Source: Notospermus geniculatus (lineage: Eukaryota > Nemertea > Pilidiophora > Heteronemertea > Lineidae). Taken from it: 64,000 nucleotides of DNA. Each line of letters begins with the position of its first letter. Positions within the stretch are counted from its first letter, which is position 1. The DNA is taken from the NCBI GenBank assembly GCA_002633025.1, contig NMRB01000057.1, positions 124,001-188,000 on the forward strand, given 5' to 3'. The position numbers and the translations under genes were made by a program. Positions 49,611 to 60,900 of this stretch are shown piece by piece. The notes under the pieces are model-generated. The model did not search any database. It saw nothing but the letters and a program-made list of their open reading frames with translations, and was not told the origin of the DNA.

Positions 49611-50452
49611 TGATAGCTTATGCCTTGACCAGTGACATAAATGAGGCCGAAGGTTTCTTCAGCCAAATTGGCTGTAGAGAGCCAAATTGCACAAGAAAAC
49701 ATGCATGCGGAGGATGCGTTAAGAGTCCAACTCTAGAGTACTCAAACCAGTTTTCTTGAGCTTCTGAGCTTCCTGCTCAAACAAACCAAATAGAAATGTG
49801 CTAATCATTGGTCTACCATTGAAATGTTACTGTACAATAGGAAGATTTTTTTATACAATTTATTTACATTTTACAGTTCATCATGTTTACAGTTGATTCA
49901 ATGTGTCAGAAAGTCTTGTTTCCTAGGCGCTTCCTATTTTTACTTTAAATGAATGAAATGTTGGGCAGATCATCAAGATATTTTATTGTAAGATTTAGAA
50001 GGTTTTGAAGTATTTGCAGTTTTATTCACCTAGATATATTTTTGTTAATGCACTGTAGTTAAATTTAATAGGCTATACAGGTTATCCAATGGGCATAATT
50101 CTGCCATTTTACTTACAACTTCCGTGTGGTGGGAGATGTATCTCTATGTTTCGATCATGGTCATTTTAATTCAGTTGGTTGCTAATTTCTTTTCCTAATA
50201 TGGCCCACTCTTCCTGCAGAAAATAAGTGTATACCTGTCATTACCTGAATATACCTGAATTGTTGATGATCTTGCTGCTTCTCGATCCTCATTCATCCAA
50301 AATCATCAGGGAGACTTGATGTTTCAAGGTCTAGGCCTACAGATATGTTGGTTGGTTGTGTTTTATCTCGTTACTGGTGCGTTAAAACATTGTACTTGTT
50401 TATTTATTCAAGATGTGGTGATCTCACTCCAGATACTTTGGAGTGACAATAA

Positions 50453-50813
50453 TGAGGTACCCGCGGAACTAACGTCACGACGTGGTGCTGCGAGCGATGT
50501 GCCCAAAGTTTATTTTTTCTAATTATGTTGTTTCCATTTATTTGTGGCATGAAAATAACCCATTTGTGTTGGTCGCCTGACTGTAAACCTTACATCACTC
50601 TGTAGCAGATGAAAATTTCTTTAATCGCCTTGCTTTTTTCCTTAAAATGAAGAGATAGGTTGGTGATAAAAGCAACGTTTCTGTCTCATTTTTCCTGTAG
50701 AAAATGTACAGGTCACTTTTTCTTGACGCAATGTCAACACCGAAAATGACATCGCGACGGGTCGATCGATCGCAGAGCCACCGCGTAGCAAAGTTTGTCA
50801 CTCGGGTATCCCA
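50453..50813. mobile_element. Degenerate MITE, TGAGGTACCC termini
   Basis: The left end 'tgaggtacccgcggaactaa' is followed by 'gacgtggtgctgcgagcg'. The right end is a weaker complement ('cgggtatccca'). The interior matches, in reverse orientation, the better preserved element at 51,201-51,571 (for example 'cctgtagaaaatgtacaggt'). Confidence 0.55.
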
Positions 50814-51200
50814 TTTCGGAGCAATCTGGGAAGGCCAGGCACAAGTCTGCAGTGAAAGGGTCTTAAACTGACCTGTCAGGCTGTTAACTCATTGCTGAAG
50901 AATGTTGTCTCTTTTTTACTGTCACAGCTTAATTGATTTCAGCCTCCCTGGTGTAACCATTGCTGTAATTATTACTATAATCTCTTTGGAGACTTGCGCC
51001 TGGTTTTCCCATTGTGGTGCGATCTCTTTCTGGGGTACTTTGCAGTAACATCGTGTTTTACCGATCAACTGGTACACAGTATATAATGTGACTACCTCTA
51101 TCTCTTTCGGGGTACTTTGGAGTAATAGTGATACTCTCCTGGAGCACTTCGGTGGAATAAGTTCTCGTGGTACTTTGGAGTAATACCTCTCTTGGGGTAA

Positions 51201-51571
51201 TGGGGAACCCGCTCACCGACAGGTCGGCGCTGCGAGCGCTTGTACCGAAACGACGTCATTGACGTCATTTTACGTGTCATTGACGTCACGTTAGGTGCTG
51301 ACGTTGCGTCATGAAAAAATTGCCTGTACATTTTCTACAGGAAAAATGACACAAAAGACGTTGCTTTGTATCTCTTCATTTTAAGAAAAAAAGGAATGAG
51401 ATTAAAAGAAAATTTCATCTGCTACAAGATGATGTAAGTTTTATTGTTGGGCGACCAACACAAATGGTTTATTTTCACGCCAGAAATAAATGGAAATAAC
51501 GTTAGAAAAACAGAGACTTCGGTACAAACGCTCGCAGCGCCACGTCGTGACGTTAGTGTGCGGGTTCCTCA
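51201..51571. mobile_element. 371-bp MITE with TAA flanks (PIF/Harbinger-like)
   Basis: It starts TGGGGAACCCGCTCACC and ends GTGTGCGGGTTCCTCA. The next ~35 bases of each end are also inverted ('gcgctgcgagcgcttgtacc' against its near-complement). TAA occurs immediately outside both ends (51,198-51,200 and 51,572-51,574), as expected for a 3-bp TWA target duplication. A related left end lies at 56,559-56,608 inside UBA3. Confidence 0.65.
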
Positions 51572-51582
51572 TAACTCCATAG

Positions 51583-52576
51583 TGAAATGGTCCGTGGACC
51601 ATGCGCTCACCTGGGTGAATGTGCCAGAAGAACAAATGACAAACGTTAAATCGAAATGTTCCAGGGCAAGTCTTGAGTTGATTATGATATCAAAATTTCA
51701 AGGTCAAAACATTCTCGCTTGAATAATTTATGACATGCCAGTCCATTTTTAGCTCACTGGGGTGAGCTATTACGATGGTGCAGCGTCCGTCGTCGTCCGT
51801 CGTCGTCATCCGTCGTCGTCGTTGTCCGTTAGCAGGGCACGTTTCGTAACCGCTGGAGCTATTGATCTGAAACTTGGTACATATATACCCCTAGGTCAGA
51901 TGACCCACGACACCAAGTTTCGGTCCGATTCGACTCTCAGTTTGGCCACCAGGTGGCGGAAACCAAAAACACAAAAAGTACAATAACTCCTGAACTAATG
52001 ACTAGATCATCTTCAAATTTTTATCATAGGTGTAGCTAATAAGGATACATAACATATATAACGGGTTTTTGATTTGACCTACTTTTCAAGGTCACAGAGG
52101 TCAAAGTTCGACAAAAGTGACGAACCTGCCACAGTTTGTCATTATTTCACCGAGCAACTTCATATCTTGCATAAACATGCATTGGAGGGGTACCTTNNNN
52201 NNNNNNNNNNCCAATGTGCTATGTGGCCCCCTGCAGATGACCTTTATGTCCATGTGAAGTTTCGGCCCGATCGGACATCCAATATGGCCACCAGGTGGCG
52301 TAACTCGAAAATCATCAAAGTGCTGTAACTCAGGAACGACTTGACCCAAAGCGCTCCAATGTGCTATGTGGTCCCCTGCAGATGACCTTTATGTACATGT
52401 GAAGTTGCAGCCCGATCGGACATCTAATATGGCCGCCAGGTGGCATAACCCAAAAATCATCAAAGTCTTTTCTGGGAATGACTTGACCCAGATTGCTCAT
52501 AACTGATATGTACCTCCCTCTGTCATTAGACTATTATGTCCAACCCAGTGAGCACATGGTCCATGGACCATTTCAT
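51583..52576. mobile_element. Composite element with TGGTCC(G/A)TGGACCA termini and tandem inner monomers
   Basis: The outer ends 'gaaatggtccgtggaccatg' and 'catggtccatggaccatttc' are inverted. Inside are GCTCACTGGG (51,752-51,761) and its exact complement (52,544-52,553). The region after 'gtgagctat' carries 'cgtccgtcgtcgtccgtcgt' and then about three degenerate ~145-bp tandem monomers, each with a 'gatgacc...aagttt.gg.ccgat...ggccaccaggtggc' core. N at 52,197-52,210 interrupts it. No coding frame was recognised. Confidence 0.7.
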
Positions 52577-52616
52577 TTCAAAATGGCAGTCTGCTAATCA
52601 TATATTTGGGGTACAA

Positions 52617-53052
52617 TGAGGAACCGGAGGAACTAGTCCCCGACGTGGCGCTGAAGAAAAACTCAGCTAAAACTACGACGTCGAACGTCAAGCCAACGTT
52701 ATTTGCCATTTAATTCTGAAACTACACCTACTTCTAGCCCGAATTTTTCCTGAAGTGGTCCATTGAATTTCGAATTTTACACGTTCATCATCAAGTAAAG
52801 ACCTCACTCAATATATCTGAATGTTTCAAACGGAAATTCAAGCGGGAACATGTTGAATTTCATCGATGAAATTGGCTATTTTAGTGTAAATAACAGACTG
52901 AAGAGCAACGTCATTGATTCTGAATGACGTATCGCACATAACGTCACGAACGATGCGCGACATCAGTGATGTTTTCAACGTCGCAATGCATGCGCTTTTG
53001 TGTTAAAACTGAGTTGTTCCCCAGCGCCTCCTTTGGGCACTCCGGTTCCTCA
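52617..53052. mobile_element. 436-bp MITE with TGAGGAACCGGAG termini
   Basis: It begins 'tgaggaaccggaggaactag' and ends 'cactccggttcctca'. The arms also share 'ggcgctg..gaa.aactcag' in inverted form. The terminal TGAGGAACC matches the element at 51,201-51,571 (complemented right end), suggesting a related family. No ORF. Confidence 0.65.
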
Positions 53053-53505
53053 TTGGATGAAAATTTGCTGCACACATAGAGGAAGGACACAGTGTCTGTG
53101 CCAGCAGTAATGAACAGTCTCCTGTGAAATGCTTGAGACTTGACAGGTATGACTAGATGTTACCGTACAGAATAATTAGATTCTGAGAAGGTTTGAATGT
53201 ATATACCAGTTGGGATCGAATTTGTCGATGATTTGTCTACAAATTGTTAAGGGCCCAGGTATGGCAAAATAATTTGGACTTTGTTTTCGTAGGCCTAGGC
53301 CTAGACCTAGCTTTATGTACCAAACCAATGAATCAGCTGATCAGATCAGGGCATCAGCTGATCAGTCTGTCTCTTTAGGCCTAGGCCTATACCAGTATAT
53401 ACTTCATCAGATATACAGCCTATGCATGTATTGATATCATTCTGAAACACAAATAAAGATAATATTATTCTTTATTGTAAGTGTCCCTTGTCCCTTCTGT
53501 GCATG

Positions 53506-53876
53506 GCGCACACGAATAACTTGCGTCTGCTAGAACAGGGGTTATTAACGTTCCGCATGAGCGCACGCGAATAACTTGCGTCTGCTAGAACAGGGCTATT
53601 AACGTTCCGCATGAGCGCACACGAATAACTTGCGTCTGCTAGAACAGGGGTTATTAACGTTCCGCATGAGCGCACGCGAATAACTTGCGTCTGCTAGAAC
53701 AGGGGTTTTTAACGTTCTGCATGAGCGCACGCGAATAACTTGCGTCTGCTAGAACAGGGGTTATTAACGTTCCGCATGAGCGCACGCGAATAACTTGCGT
53801 CTGCGAGGACAGGGGCTATTAACGTTCCGCATGAGCGCACGCGAATAACTCGTGTTTGGGAGAACAGGGCTTATTA
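53506..53876. repeat. Minisatellite, 54/55-bp unit, about 7 copies
   Basis: Units start at 53,506, 53,561, 53,615, 53,670, 53,725, 53,780 and 53,835. Each contains 'gcgcacgcgaataacttgcg', 'tctgctagaacagggg' and 'ttattaacgttccgcatga'. The last unit is diverged. The array explains the repetitive open frame on the minus strand. Confidence 0.95.
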
Positions 53877-54970
53877 TCACTTCCCTTTTATTTACAAATA
53901 GAAGAAAATGAAAGAAGGAAGAACACATAATGTGCTCCTTATATACATGATTATATTTATCAAAAAATTTACAGTCAATGTGTCTATAATACATATAAAT
54001 ACGGTGATAAACTTTATCCAGTACAACTAAAAATCGAAGCAAGGCGTTGAAACGGTGGAAGAGACAAGGTATGAAGTCTACATACTGGGCTGGTTGTTCA
54101 AAACAGTATTTGTAACTACCGGTAACTGGACAGTAATATCTTGGTGTTATCTCCATCAGTTAAGCCTATTGCAGATAATGCCATGTTAGACATGATGCCA
54201 AAATAGCACAAATGAAGTTTTGAAGAACCCAGCAACTTAAAAGAAGTGGACTGCAACTTACAGAAGTGGACTGCAACTTACAGAAGTGGACTGCAACTTA
54301 CAGAAGTGGAAATTGGGAGATCAGGAGAGAGAACAGCTCTCTAAGAACAGTAAATTATCCATTGTTTCAACAGCCCTTCACCCACTACCTCGGATTTCTT
54401 GTAAGTTGTCTGTGTGTCGTTCATGTGCACCCATATGTGAGGCGGTATAGGAAAACCCGTAGGATGTCACGTTTGAGGAAAGTGTTAATGGCCTTGGTGA
54501 ACCTGCACATTTTAATAGCTGAAATGTTCTACGTAAACAGTTGAACAGTAGCAGATCAATGCACAGGCAATCTAACAACCCTTGTTGATCACTCAGTGAC
54601 TTCGACAGGTTTTCCTAGACTGCCACACATACTTGTCAGTCAAATTGCACATCTATCATGTTTGGTTTGTTCACCAGATTGGTAAGTGTGCACACATGTC
54701 GAAATCAATCTAGAAACCAAGATGGTGTGGACTGTCGAAACAATGAATAGTGCATGCATTTCCATTGTAGGCCTATTTGTTCTGGTTCAGATAAACTCAA
54801 ACTTCGGGTCGTGTGACGCCCAAATGGGAAAAGCTCATCACGACTAGATAACACATCACTCTGACCCTGGCAACAGACATGTAAATGACATAAATCCTGG
54901 ATGCTTTCGACAGTGGAACCTTTCTGAATATGCAAGGAAAATCTCTGATTTGCACTACATCTAAATTGGC
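53877..54970. other. UBA3 3' flank / probable 3' UTR
   Basis: No protein content recognised. Possible minus-strand polyadenylation signals are ATTAAA (complement near 54,511) and AATAAA (complement near 53,886). The choice between them cannot be made from sequence alone. A 20-bp repeat ('agaagtggactgcaacttac', three copies) lies at 54,242-54,301. Confidence 0.4.
54242..54310. repeat. Short tandem repeat, 20-bp unit, about 3.4 copies
   Basis: 'agaagtggactgcaacttac' is repeated three times without change, followed by a partial unit. It lies 3' of the UBA3 stop codon. Confidence 0.9.
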
Positions 54971-57900
54971 CTAATCCTTTTCCATTTTGCTGGTGAGTTG
55001 TAGCTGAAATGTCATTGAATTCGGGGAAGTTAAATCGGCAACATAAAGCTCCTGGCCATCTTCTAAACCAAGCTCTGAAGCAGAAGGTAGAACAAGAGAT
55101 TAGACGATGAATCTAAGTAGACCTATCACAGTTCTCACATTCAAGGGACCAATCTTCAGGGAATAAAAACAGTCGCAGTAACAATCCCTTCAAGCCACAC
55201 TCTAAACATGCTGCTCTGTGTGAATTCTCTTTGCGCGAGTTGGCTCTCAATGGGCAAACAGAGAGCAATGACAGAAACATGATTGTCCATAGTTTCTGTG
55301 GTAGATTTGCCCATAGAAAGTCGACTCGTGCGACACCCCAAACACTGCATTTTCAGGCTATGGCCCATCTGTAGTTTAGAATGTTCCTCAACGTAAAGGA
55401 GTTCCTCAAGACTATTGTTCTCCTCCTATGTGTGTGGTAGGCAGATGCACAAAAAACATACTTTACTTTTGTCTGTCTACAGTCCCTTCATTAAACACCA
55501 ATTCATTATGTATGCACTAGCCAAGTTAAAGGCCTTTCAATATACTGGCTGGCACAGCGAATGGTGGGGAATAATGAAGTTGTTTGACGGCTCGCCCGAA
55601 TGCCACAACCGAGAGCAGTGATCCAAGTGTCTGTGCTCATTTTAAAATTAACACCTTTGGTAAGTAAATACTGGCATGAATATCCAGAAGGGACCATAGA
55701 CAGACATCCCTAGTGGTTGCTGGCAAAATCAGCCAGCACACGTAGAGAGGAATTGCTGAATTGCTGGAATTGCTAAAATTGCTGAACATGCTGAGGATAC
55801 TGAATAAATTTCAGGCCTCAAAGAAGAAGGAAATCATCCTACCTTTCAGACTTTTAGACAGGTTTTCTTTGGTCTTTTCCTCGATAGATTTCACGGTCTG
55901 CATATAGAGAGTTTTGTTCTTGCCATTGATCATGGTGGTAATGCCAGGCGAGCGCAACATACTGAAATCCAGAAGAGTTGACTCTTGAAATTTCATCACT
56001 GATACGTATATCTACTGCATCCATCCTGGGAAGTAAGTCCACAAAATCTCCGAGAAAGGTTCGAGAAAAATGTGACCCGTGACAGCAAAATGAGTCGGAA
56101 TGCACCGGAAAGAAGACCCAAGATGACACCAGAGAACAATTACAGAAATGGACAAAGTAAGACAATGCTGAAATCAACAAACCGTTGGTTCACCTTGTGC
56201 GCATTCCAACTCATCTCACTGTCATGGGTCACAAATCATTTTGTATCTTACACCCAAAAAGAAGCGCACACTACATGGGCCAATGACGTCAATTTGACAT
56301 CAAGATCATAGATTTTTCTGTGATGATGTCATCTGCACAAACTCTATTCTTGGGGGCCACTTCCAATGGGGGAAGCTCAACTTACTAGGCAGCACTTTCT
56401 GTTAAGAATTCCAACACCTCTTGTAACTTTGATTCTTCTGAAAACATCAATTTCTGTGGGACTTGACTACAGGCAAGACAGTCGTCCTGAAACAGAAATA
56501 AAACTATCATAAGGTTGTCTTCTATGGCACTGAAGAATTTGAAGATTGCCATACTTAACGAGGAACCCGCACACGACAGGTCAGCACTGTGAGCGGTGCA
56601 ACCGAAGATGCAAAACACAGAGCGTCACAATATGTCCTTGACACGGTGCAAGCCGGACTGAGATATCGAGAAAAGGTACAAGTAACAGTATTTCTGCAGG
56701 TTCTTAAGTCACTAAGTATCACGGATGAGTAGACTACATTTTTGAAGAAGACTGGTGTTCATCTGCTAAAATACCTGCAGCGCTATGACATCAACTCATG
56801 AAACAGTCTACTTTCGAAGAGATAATTCTCAAAATGTCCGAGTTGTTTTATAAATCAGGCCATTCGTGATGTAAGCAATGGGAGACTTTACCCTTGTTCG
56901 AGCAGTCCTAGAACTTCACAAAATTTGACGTCACAGATGTAAACCAAGGCGTCCTTATGGATGACATTGTGGCGTGCACTTCTTCTCTGTGACGTCAAAT
57001 TTCATGACGTTCTAGGACCACTAACACAGGGTCTCTAACAGCAGGAAAGTCTCCCTTTGATATGAGACTGGAATCGCAGAATTGACAAGTCCTGAAGCAT
57101 CCCCTAAGTCGCAAGGAAAGACCTTCAAGACAAGGAATATCCCTGACTGTGTTACATACCTTTTTCTCGGCTTCAAATGTGTAGGTGTAGACTCCCTCCG
57201 TGTCGTTAAAGTTAACGTAGTTATTGAGAGGTAAACAACAACTGCAAAGAGAAAGTGACAAAGGTCAGATTGTGAGGGAATGCCTTGTGAATACAGTGGA
57301 ACCCCGGTAACACGACCACCCACGGGACAGACCCAAAGTGGTCGCGTTAGCGGGGTGGTCGCCTTACCGAAATTGGCCCGATGAGTGCTGATCCAGACCG
57401 AAGTAAACTGAGTGTCATATTTTCTTTTTTATCCATGTTTCGTTTAATAAACCAGACTAGACCATCTCCAGCCTAGCCTGATACTAGTAAGCAGATAGCC
57501 CACTGATACTGTGACGACTAGGATGGACGACTGGCAGGTGTGGAAATGGTGAATTCCGTGTAAATATTGCGCCCGTCTCATGCTTAGGCCTGCCTTTTAT
57601 GATCACTGACCCCAACCGTCATGCACATGGCTTATGTCATGTGTTAATTGGTCCTGTTTGGTACACACGCACTGCTGACTCGCCTTTGTTTGATAATCAC
57701 ACCACTAATTAGGTTGCGGGTGGTCGTGTTACCGAGGTGCTAATTGCCACTTGGGACAGCCAAAGCTGTGGTCGCGGTCTGGATAGCGGGGTAAGAAAAA
57801 CAATCGGGACAATTGAAAACTGGTCGTCTTTCCGGGGTGGTCGCGTTATAGGGGTGGTCGTCGACCGGGGTTCCACTGTACTGCGAAGATGTAGCAATAT

Positions 57901-60900
57901 GATGGTTCACGATGGGGGAGGAAGCGCCTTGTAAATCACAGCACATCTGGCTGGTCATTATGTGTGCATTACTCAATGAAGAGTAAGGAACAGATTCTTG
58001 AAGTCAGCCAAGGGACAGACACATGTTTCAGAGTCAAAGGTAAGTCTTTGGTAAGTCTGTTCGCTACATTTAATGAAGGGGAACCGAGCTGCCAGATGGA
58101 GTGCTTGAGTTTGAGAAACACCATTCATATCCAAGGAAGAGATCAGTCAACTGGACTACAAGATCAGCAACTGTCCTGACCTAAAGCCGTAAAGGTGTTG
58201 CTCCATCTGAAGGTTTTCTCATGCAAGTTGGCTCTCAATGGGCAGTTCATCAGTGTCGATTTCCTGAAGCTTGTGTTGAGACCAACAACAGGAATGACTG
58301 GCCATAGTTTTCAATGGTGAGAAACCTCTGAGATGCAGCAGTGCCTAGCTCTCCATGACCATCTCAGGAAATATTGCAATGAAGTTGACTTACCTTGTTG
58401 CTATCTTGAATACTTCAGTAACACATGCCGCTGAAAAGGCAAGAAACAGCTCGTGAAGAAATACTGCTGGTACAGATGACTGGGATTTTGAGTCGAATGG
58501 CATGAGCTCGAACTTGCTTATTATTGACTTTGGTCCAAATGTTTCATGCTCAACACTCTAAACAGTCACCCAACTTGATCAATTTTCTCTCGCTTCGGCT
58601 TGGGTAGCAGTTCATTGATGTCTGGATATCGGTATAAATCTTTAATCACTAATTGACTGACAGAACAGCCTTGTGTCCACATGAATGGAAATAAATAAAA
58701 CAACAAAGGATAGATTTATGCCTTACCTGCAATAACTGCATTTGTCGATGCTACAGCTGGAATAATACGTTTAACAACACCTGCAAACAAAGTGAAAAAT
58801 TTCAAAATACAAAACTACTACAAAACTAGATGCAAAACAATCTACTAACACTAAGAGTAACCATGAACAACAGTGTGTGAGGCTTCAAAAGTTTAATCCT
58901 CCACAATGTTCAACTATATATGAACACTATCACAACAGTCAACAACACTGTATCAGGCCTCAAAATCTGATGTCATCTGCATCAGTAAGTGAATGTTACA
59001 CAAAAATTCTGGTGATGCCTTACCCTGAGTTAATCGATAAGTAACTCCAGTAATACCATATCTATCTGCTCTCTTGAGTGACTTATCTAAGATCCATTTT
59101 ATATGACTAGGGTCATCACCATCAATGGCTACATTTGCTGGAAAGTATGAAAAAGGAAAGAAGTAAGTTTCTGAATGAGAATGGAAAAGAGAGAGTTCGT
59201 CGGGTGGGACTAAACGCTGTGGTCCCTTGTACCGTACCTAAATGTCTATGCCAGGGCAAGTAAAAGACCACACACAGGTGGACAGTAACCTGTCGTGGAC
59301 TCTATACCTCTGGCAAAAACCAAAAGGGTATGACACCGTGACTGATGATGATTAACCCCAGGACATCAGTGATGACGGGCGCCAATGTTCCACTGCAGCA
59401 CTCTGACAGCCTGGCATGCCTGGAGAACCAGTAAGACTACGACCATGTACTAAAATCTATCCTATTAAACATCGACATCCATATTCAGATAACATGCATA
59501 ATCATATGTATACTGACCTCCAAAAGGCTTTTCTTGAGGCCATTGAAGAATTCTGACATATTCTATACAATGTTCTGGGAGTCGTGGCGTATTGGCAATT
59601 GTGCACATGGGAAAATTTATCTGAAATCACATAGAAAAGTTTAAACTACATTTTCATCGGCATTTAAAATTGCATTACTGGAAAAAGAACAATGATCATA
59701 ATGTGGGATGAATGACAAGAGCAGAGGAGCAAAGGAAACCCCGCCTCTAACACCTAATCTTAAGGTGTTCCATGTGGGAGTTCTCCCTCACAAGTTGGCT
59801 CTCTATGGGCAACTCAAACATAGAAAACTATGGGCAGTTGGTTTCGTCATTGGACTCAGCATTAAGTCATAGGGAAACCAACAATGCAGCCTGAACCATC
59901 AAGGGTTCACAACACTAAGGGCCCATTTCACAAAGGTTGTTTAAGACTTAGACACGTGTAACTTCACTAAATGCACACACTTCCACCATACATTAGACAA
60001 AGTTACACGCGCCTAAGTCTCAAACACCCTTTGTGAAATCAGCCCTATGTCTTTGTGACTATAGGTCGCGATATTTCAAGATGCAACAATCGTGAATTGC
60101 CCATTGAGAGCCAACTCGCAAAAAACTCATCGTGGGGCAGTGCTTTTATCAATGATATCCAGGATGTTTACATCATTGGACGTTGAGACGATTTATCAGA
60201 AGAAGAAGTGTCAACTCACAAAACAAACTACTCAAGACATGAAGAAGATAAGACAGCCATACCTGCGGTGGGTATAGGTCAAGTGTACATTCGATACAAG
60301 CTGTTAATCCTGGTAGTATGACTCTAGCATTGCCCTTAAAACCTTCGGTACCTCCATCGACCATGGGAATGATTGTTGACTGGTCCACCATACTGTCTTC
60401 AAAGTTCAGAAGACTAAACTGAAAATGAAATTCACTACCATGACAATGGGCTAAGTATATTCTGAAGGTTGGTGCCAGGGCTGGGTGAATATCGCACACA
60501 TGAAGTACCAACGGTGCAAGCACTACTGGACTGAACATCATTAGCCCTTGGGTGACATCGTTCAACCACGATGACATAGAACAGGCCAATGATAGAGGGG
60601 AATAAGTCCGGAGAACCCCTGATAACCATTGGATGTTTGAGGCCAATGACACAAGGGAGTTAGTACTGAGAACCCATGATTACCTCTTGATGCTAGGCTT
60701 GGAAAAACAGACACATAAACTGAACTTACCAACATTCCATTAATCCATCGCCGGGCTACAATGGAATCTAAACCACAGACGACGATGTGAAACTCTGAAA
60801 GATGGAAGAGAATGGCAATTGAAAGGATGTCAGAAGGTAAAGCCCTGCTACGTGAGGGTGGTGTGGGACCACAGAAACGGGTTATGAGGATGTCATAGCC

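Noticed and set aside
53506-53876. CRISPR array
   Set aside because: The repeated units are contiguous with no unique spacers, and the genome is eukaryotic. It is an ordinary minisatellite.
53472-54156. Repetitive minus-strand open frames (RALMRNVN repeats)
   Set aside because: They are translations of the 54/55-bp minisatellite.
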